64,000 nucleotides of DNA from Sphingomonas mucosissima. GTDB taxonomy: Bacteria; Pseudomonadota; Alphaproteobacteria; Sphingomonadales; Sphingomonadaceae. Position 1 is the stretch's first letter. Every line of letters starts with the position of its first letter. The notes below the pieces were generated by a model that saw nothing but the letters and a program-made list of their open reading frames with translations, was not told the DNA's origin and did not search any database. A program made the position numbers and the translations under genes. Below, piece by piece: positions 61,731-64,000 of the stretch. Location of the stretch: the NCBI RefSeq assembly GCF_002197665.1, contig NZ_NBBJ01000001.1:186001-250000 (forward strand). Reading direction: 5' to 3'.

Positions 61731-61780
61731 GCGGCGGCCTCTGCCCCCCGTGCCTCCAGCGTGCCTGTCGCGCCGTGCGT

Positions 61781-61954
61781 TTAGCCCCGCGCCTTCAGCC
61801 AGAGAGCGATGGCGACGACCGCGCCGAGGCCAAGCCCCGTCACGAAGCCAAGGGAAGGCTGCCCGAGCAAGAGCCCGATGATGGTGCCCACCATCAACGA
61901 CGCGGCGACGATGAAACCGCCCGCGGAAGTCGAGCGCTGATTGGAAGGTGCCAT
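61781..61954 (-). CDS. Small two-helix membrane protein
   Basis: 57 aa from ATG 61954. Two hydrophobic glycine-rich helices (GGFIVAASLMVGTIIGLLLG and LGFVTGLGLGAVVAIALWL) separated by QPS, with an N-terminal SNQRST. Function unknown. The ATG choice excludes eight residues of the longer frame. Such hydrophobic pairs are frequent in stress loci. Confidence 0.5.
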   Translation of the reverse strand: MAPSNQRSTSAGGFIVAASLMVGTIIGLLLGQPSLGFVTGLGLGAVVAIALWLKARG

Positions 61955-62105
61955 GCTACGGCCTTTGGCACGGCCCACCTCGCAATGCCACTGTTGCCGC
62001 GTTAACCCTCGCCGTTCACCGGGCGGTTGAGGTTCGTCGCTATGGCTGGCCGGACAATCACATCGCAGGTTGCTCTTGCCGCATCTTTATCTTGCCGACC
62101 GTCAC

Positions 62106-62285
62106 ATGGTGACGGACGCGTCGTCCCTGATCCGTGCCTTTGGTGCCTTTGCCGCCGATGAAGCGGCGATCCGTGCAGATCGCAGCCGGTCGGTCGGCAA
62201 TGTTGTCCATTTCTGCCGCTAGCGACAGGTGGAGCGCCTGGTGCGACTGCTGGAGACGGATTTGGCCGCGGGCACTGTGCATTGA
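62106..62285 (+). pseudogene. Small protein gene interrupted by one in-frame TAG
   Basis: ATG 62106 opens a frame with MVTDASSLIRAFGAFAADEA and later VGNVVHFCR, then TAG at 62220-62222, then RQVERLVRLLETDLAAGTVH to TGA 62285. The stop lies exactly where a Trp codon would give HFCRWRQVERL. The whole frame of 59 codons has no other stop. Similar short sphingomonad proteins read CRWRQVERLV in my recollection, so a TGG to TAG change is likely. Function unknown. Confidence 0.65.
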
Positions 62286-62332
62286 GGCCCAGCGGCATTG
62301 CCGCTGGCTGAGCAAGGCCTTAGGGCAGCGGG

Positions 62333-64000
62333 ATGTACGGGCGGAGCGGGCCGATCGGCGCGGCAGGTCTGATCGCGTTGCTCGCTGCGCAGCCCGTCGC
62401 GGCGCAGCAGGCCGCTGTGCCTGATGCCGAGCCGGCGCTGGACACGGGCGCGCCGCTGGCCGACATGCCCGACATCGGTGTCGAGTGGCCGGAACTCGCG
62501 GCTGATCCGCAATCGGGCGCGCAGGCGTGGGCCACCCCGTTGACCGAGGTGCGCTATGGCTGGCGCATCGACGGGCTGGAAGGGATCGGTTCCCCCCTGC
62601 TTCGCAGCCGCTTTGCCGCTCTGTCCGTCCTGGACCAGAACGACGAGGAGCCCGCCAATGCCGCGCAGATCGACCGCCGCGCGCGGGAGGATGCCGCGGC
62701 GCTGGTGACCCTGCTGCGCGCGGAAGGCTATTATGACGCAGAGGTCGAGCCGCGCATCGAAACCGTGGAGGGGCGGCCGACGGTGGTGCTCAGCGCGAGC
62801 CCAGGGCCAATTTATCGCCTCAAGGACGTGACGATCGCCGGGGTGGAAGCGGCGGGCGACAAGGCGGCGGCACTGCGCGAGGCGTTCGGCGTCAACGCGC
62901 AGGATCCGGCAAACGCTGACGCGATCGCCGCTGCGGAAACTAAGCTGCGCCTGGAGGTGGGTGAGCAAGGCTTTCCGTTCGCGACGATCGGCGATCCGGT
63001 GGTCACGATCGACCGCGAGGCGCGGTCCGCGACGCTAGATGTGACGGTCGATCCCGGCACGGCGCGGGTGTTCGGCCAGATCCGCACCAATGCTGGCAAT
63101 CGCGTGTTCGGGGCCGATCATGTGCAGGAGATCGCCCGATTTACCCCGGGCCAACCTTATTATGAGCCGGCACTGGCCGATTTGCGACGGGCGCTGGTCC
63201 AGACCGGCCTCGTCTCCCTCGCGGAGGTGAAGCCAATACCCGGCGCCACGCCGGAAACGGTGGATATCGACGTTCGGCTGGAGCCTGCGCCGCCCCGCAC
63301 CATCGCTGGCGAAATCGGCTATGGCACGGGCGAGGGCGCGCGAGTCGAGGCGAGCTGGACGCACCGCAATCTGTTTCCGCCGGAAGGGGCGCTGACGCTC
63401 CGTTCGGTGCTCGGCACGCAGGAGCAGCTGGGCGCGGTCACCTTTCGCCGTAATAACTTCAAGGGCCGCGACAGGGTGCTCACCGGGCAGATCGCGGTGG
63501 CCCATACCAATCGCGATGCCTATGAAGCGAACACGTTTTCGCTGTCCGGCAGCCTGGAACGCCAGACCAACATCTTCTTCCAGAAGACCTGGACCTGGTC
63601 GCTCGGCGCGGAGCTTCTCGCCTCGGACGAGCGCGACGTGATTGTCTCCACGGGCGAGCCGCGACGGCGCACCTTTTTCATCGCGGCCGTGCCCACCAGC
63701 CTGAGCTATGACGGATCGGACGACCTGCTGAACCCTTCGCGCGGCTTTCGCCTGGGCGGACGGTTCAGCCCGGAGCTTTCGCTGCAAGGAACGGCGTTTG
63801 GCTATGCCCGCACGCAGCTGGATGCGAGCGCTTATGCCCCGATCAATGACGGAGTGGTGCTTGCCGGCCGAATTCGCCTAGGCACGATCCTTGGGGCGCC
63901 GCGCGACGCCATTGCTCCGTCACGACGCTTCTATGCCGGTGGCGGCGCATCGGTTCGCGGCTATGGCTATCAGTCGATCGGGCCGCGTGACCCCAACAAT
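62333..64000 (+). CDS. BamA/TamA-family outer-membrane protein (N-terminal part)
   Basis: 556 codons seen from ATG 62333; continues beyond the window. Signal peptide ending PVAAQQ, about 30 residues of linker, then POTRA-like repeats (RYGWRIDGLEGIGSPL, YRLKDVTIAGVEA, VFGQIRTNAGNRVF) and a 16-strand barrel beginning near residue 320 (EIGYGTGEGARVEASW). The late FYAGGGASVRGYGYQ is the BamA/TamA substrate motif VRGY. It assembles or exports proteins through the outer membrane; the POTRA number favours TamA. An in-frame TGA at 62309 sets the upstream limit. Confidence 0.88.
   Translation, partial: MYGRSGPIGAAGLIALLAAQPVAAQQAAVPDAEPALDTGAPLADMPDIGVEWPELAADPQSGAQAWATPLTEVRYGWRIDGLEGIGSPLLRSRFAALSVLDQNDEEPANAAQIDRRAREDAAALVTLLRAEGYYDAEVEPRIETVEGRPTVVLSASPGPIYRLKDVTIAGVEAAGDKAAALREAFGVNAQDPANADAIAAAETKLRLEVGEQGFPFATIGDPVVTIDREARSATLDVTVDPGTARVFGQIRTNAGNRVFGADHVQEIARFTPGQPYYEPALADLRRALVQTGLVSLAEVKPIPGATPETVDIDVRLEPAPPRTIAGEIGYGTGEGARVEASWTHRNLFPPEGALTLRSVLGTQEQLGAVTFRRNNFKGRDRVLTGQIAVAHTNRDAYEANTFSLSGSLERQTNIFFQKTWTWSLGAELLASDERDVIVSTGEPRRRTFFIAAVPTSLSYDGSDDLLNPSRGFRLGGRFSPELSLQGTAFGYARTQLDASAYAPINDGVVLAGRIRLGTILGAPRDAIAPSRRFYAGGGASVRGYGYQSIGPRDPNN

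Overview
The window is GC-rich, densely coded chromosomal DNA of an alphaproteobacterium, most likely a sphingomonad (Sphingomonas or a close relative). The signs are a carotenoid hydroxylase CrtZ, a class I lysyl-tRNA synthetase, exosortase-A-associated polysaccharide genes, a TonB-family protein, cytochromes P450, several small proteins of sphingomonad character (recognised by eye, not by search), and intergenic palindromic repeats built around CCGGGGTGACG and CTGAAAC-GAGTTCAG. I see no rRNA, tRNA, CRISPR array, prophage or insertion sequence. Most genes are housekeeping or metabolic.

Layout. 0-8.9 kb: P450, a two-gene ABC exporter, a lipoprotein plus EI24-type membrane protein pair, a PfkB-family kinase, a lipoprotein plus M20 amidohydrolase pair, and a ferredoxin-NADP reductase. 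9.2-16 kb: uvrB with a trailing membrane gene, PRC-barrel protein, lipoprotein, a structured intergenic element with a very strong Shine-Dalgarno, periplasmic cyclophilin, M19 dipeptidase. 16-22.7 kb: HDAC-like amidohydrolase, YedK/HMCES-like protein, class I lysS, crtZ, PilZ protein, prs, gltX. 22.8-27.6 kb: tonB-like gene and a riboflavin operon (ribD, ribE, ribB with a degenerate GTP cyclohydrolase II domain, an interrupted CYTH gene, ribH). 27.8-38.8 kb: a second P450 with a palindromic operator in its promoter, a PepSY/OmpR-type response regulator/histidine kinase set, M20 peptidase, outer-membrane protein, nitronate monooxygenase, diguanylate cyclase, CinA-like protein, methionine aminopeptidase. 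38.9-44.3 kb: PQQ-cytochrome c dehydrogenase, then glnB-glnA with a sigma-54-type promoter, nitroreductase, DUF486 protein. 44.5-56.4 kb: valS, then leucine/isovalerate catabolism (biotin carboxylase subunit, carboxyltransferase, isovaleryl-CoA dehydrogenase) and aconitase, interspersed with repeats and a GIY-YIG nuclease gene embedded in them. 56.7-64 kb: two exosortase-A-associated polysaccharide genes, a small divergent regulatory module with a LexA-type box and an S24 repressor-like gene, a second amber-interrupted small gene, and the start of a TamA/BamA-family outer-membrane protein running off the end.

The most unusual items are: (1) the GIY-YIG gene whose two ends lie at or in inverted copies of the interspersed repeat; (2) the divergent S24 regulator module, with a perfect GTTC-N7-GTTC box and a separate palindrome inside the regulator's own promoter; (3) a 14-nt perfect complement of the expected 16S 3' tail in front of an 18-codon ORF and a row of hairpins; (4) two otherwise intact genes each carrying one in-frame TAG; (5) a small membrane protein encoded antisense between a response regulator and its kinase. 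Motif calls rest on reading the sequence; no database search was possible.
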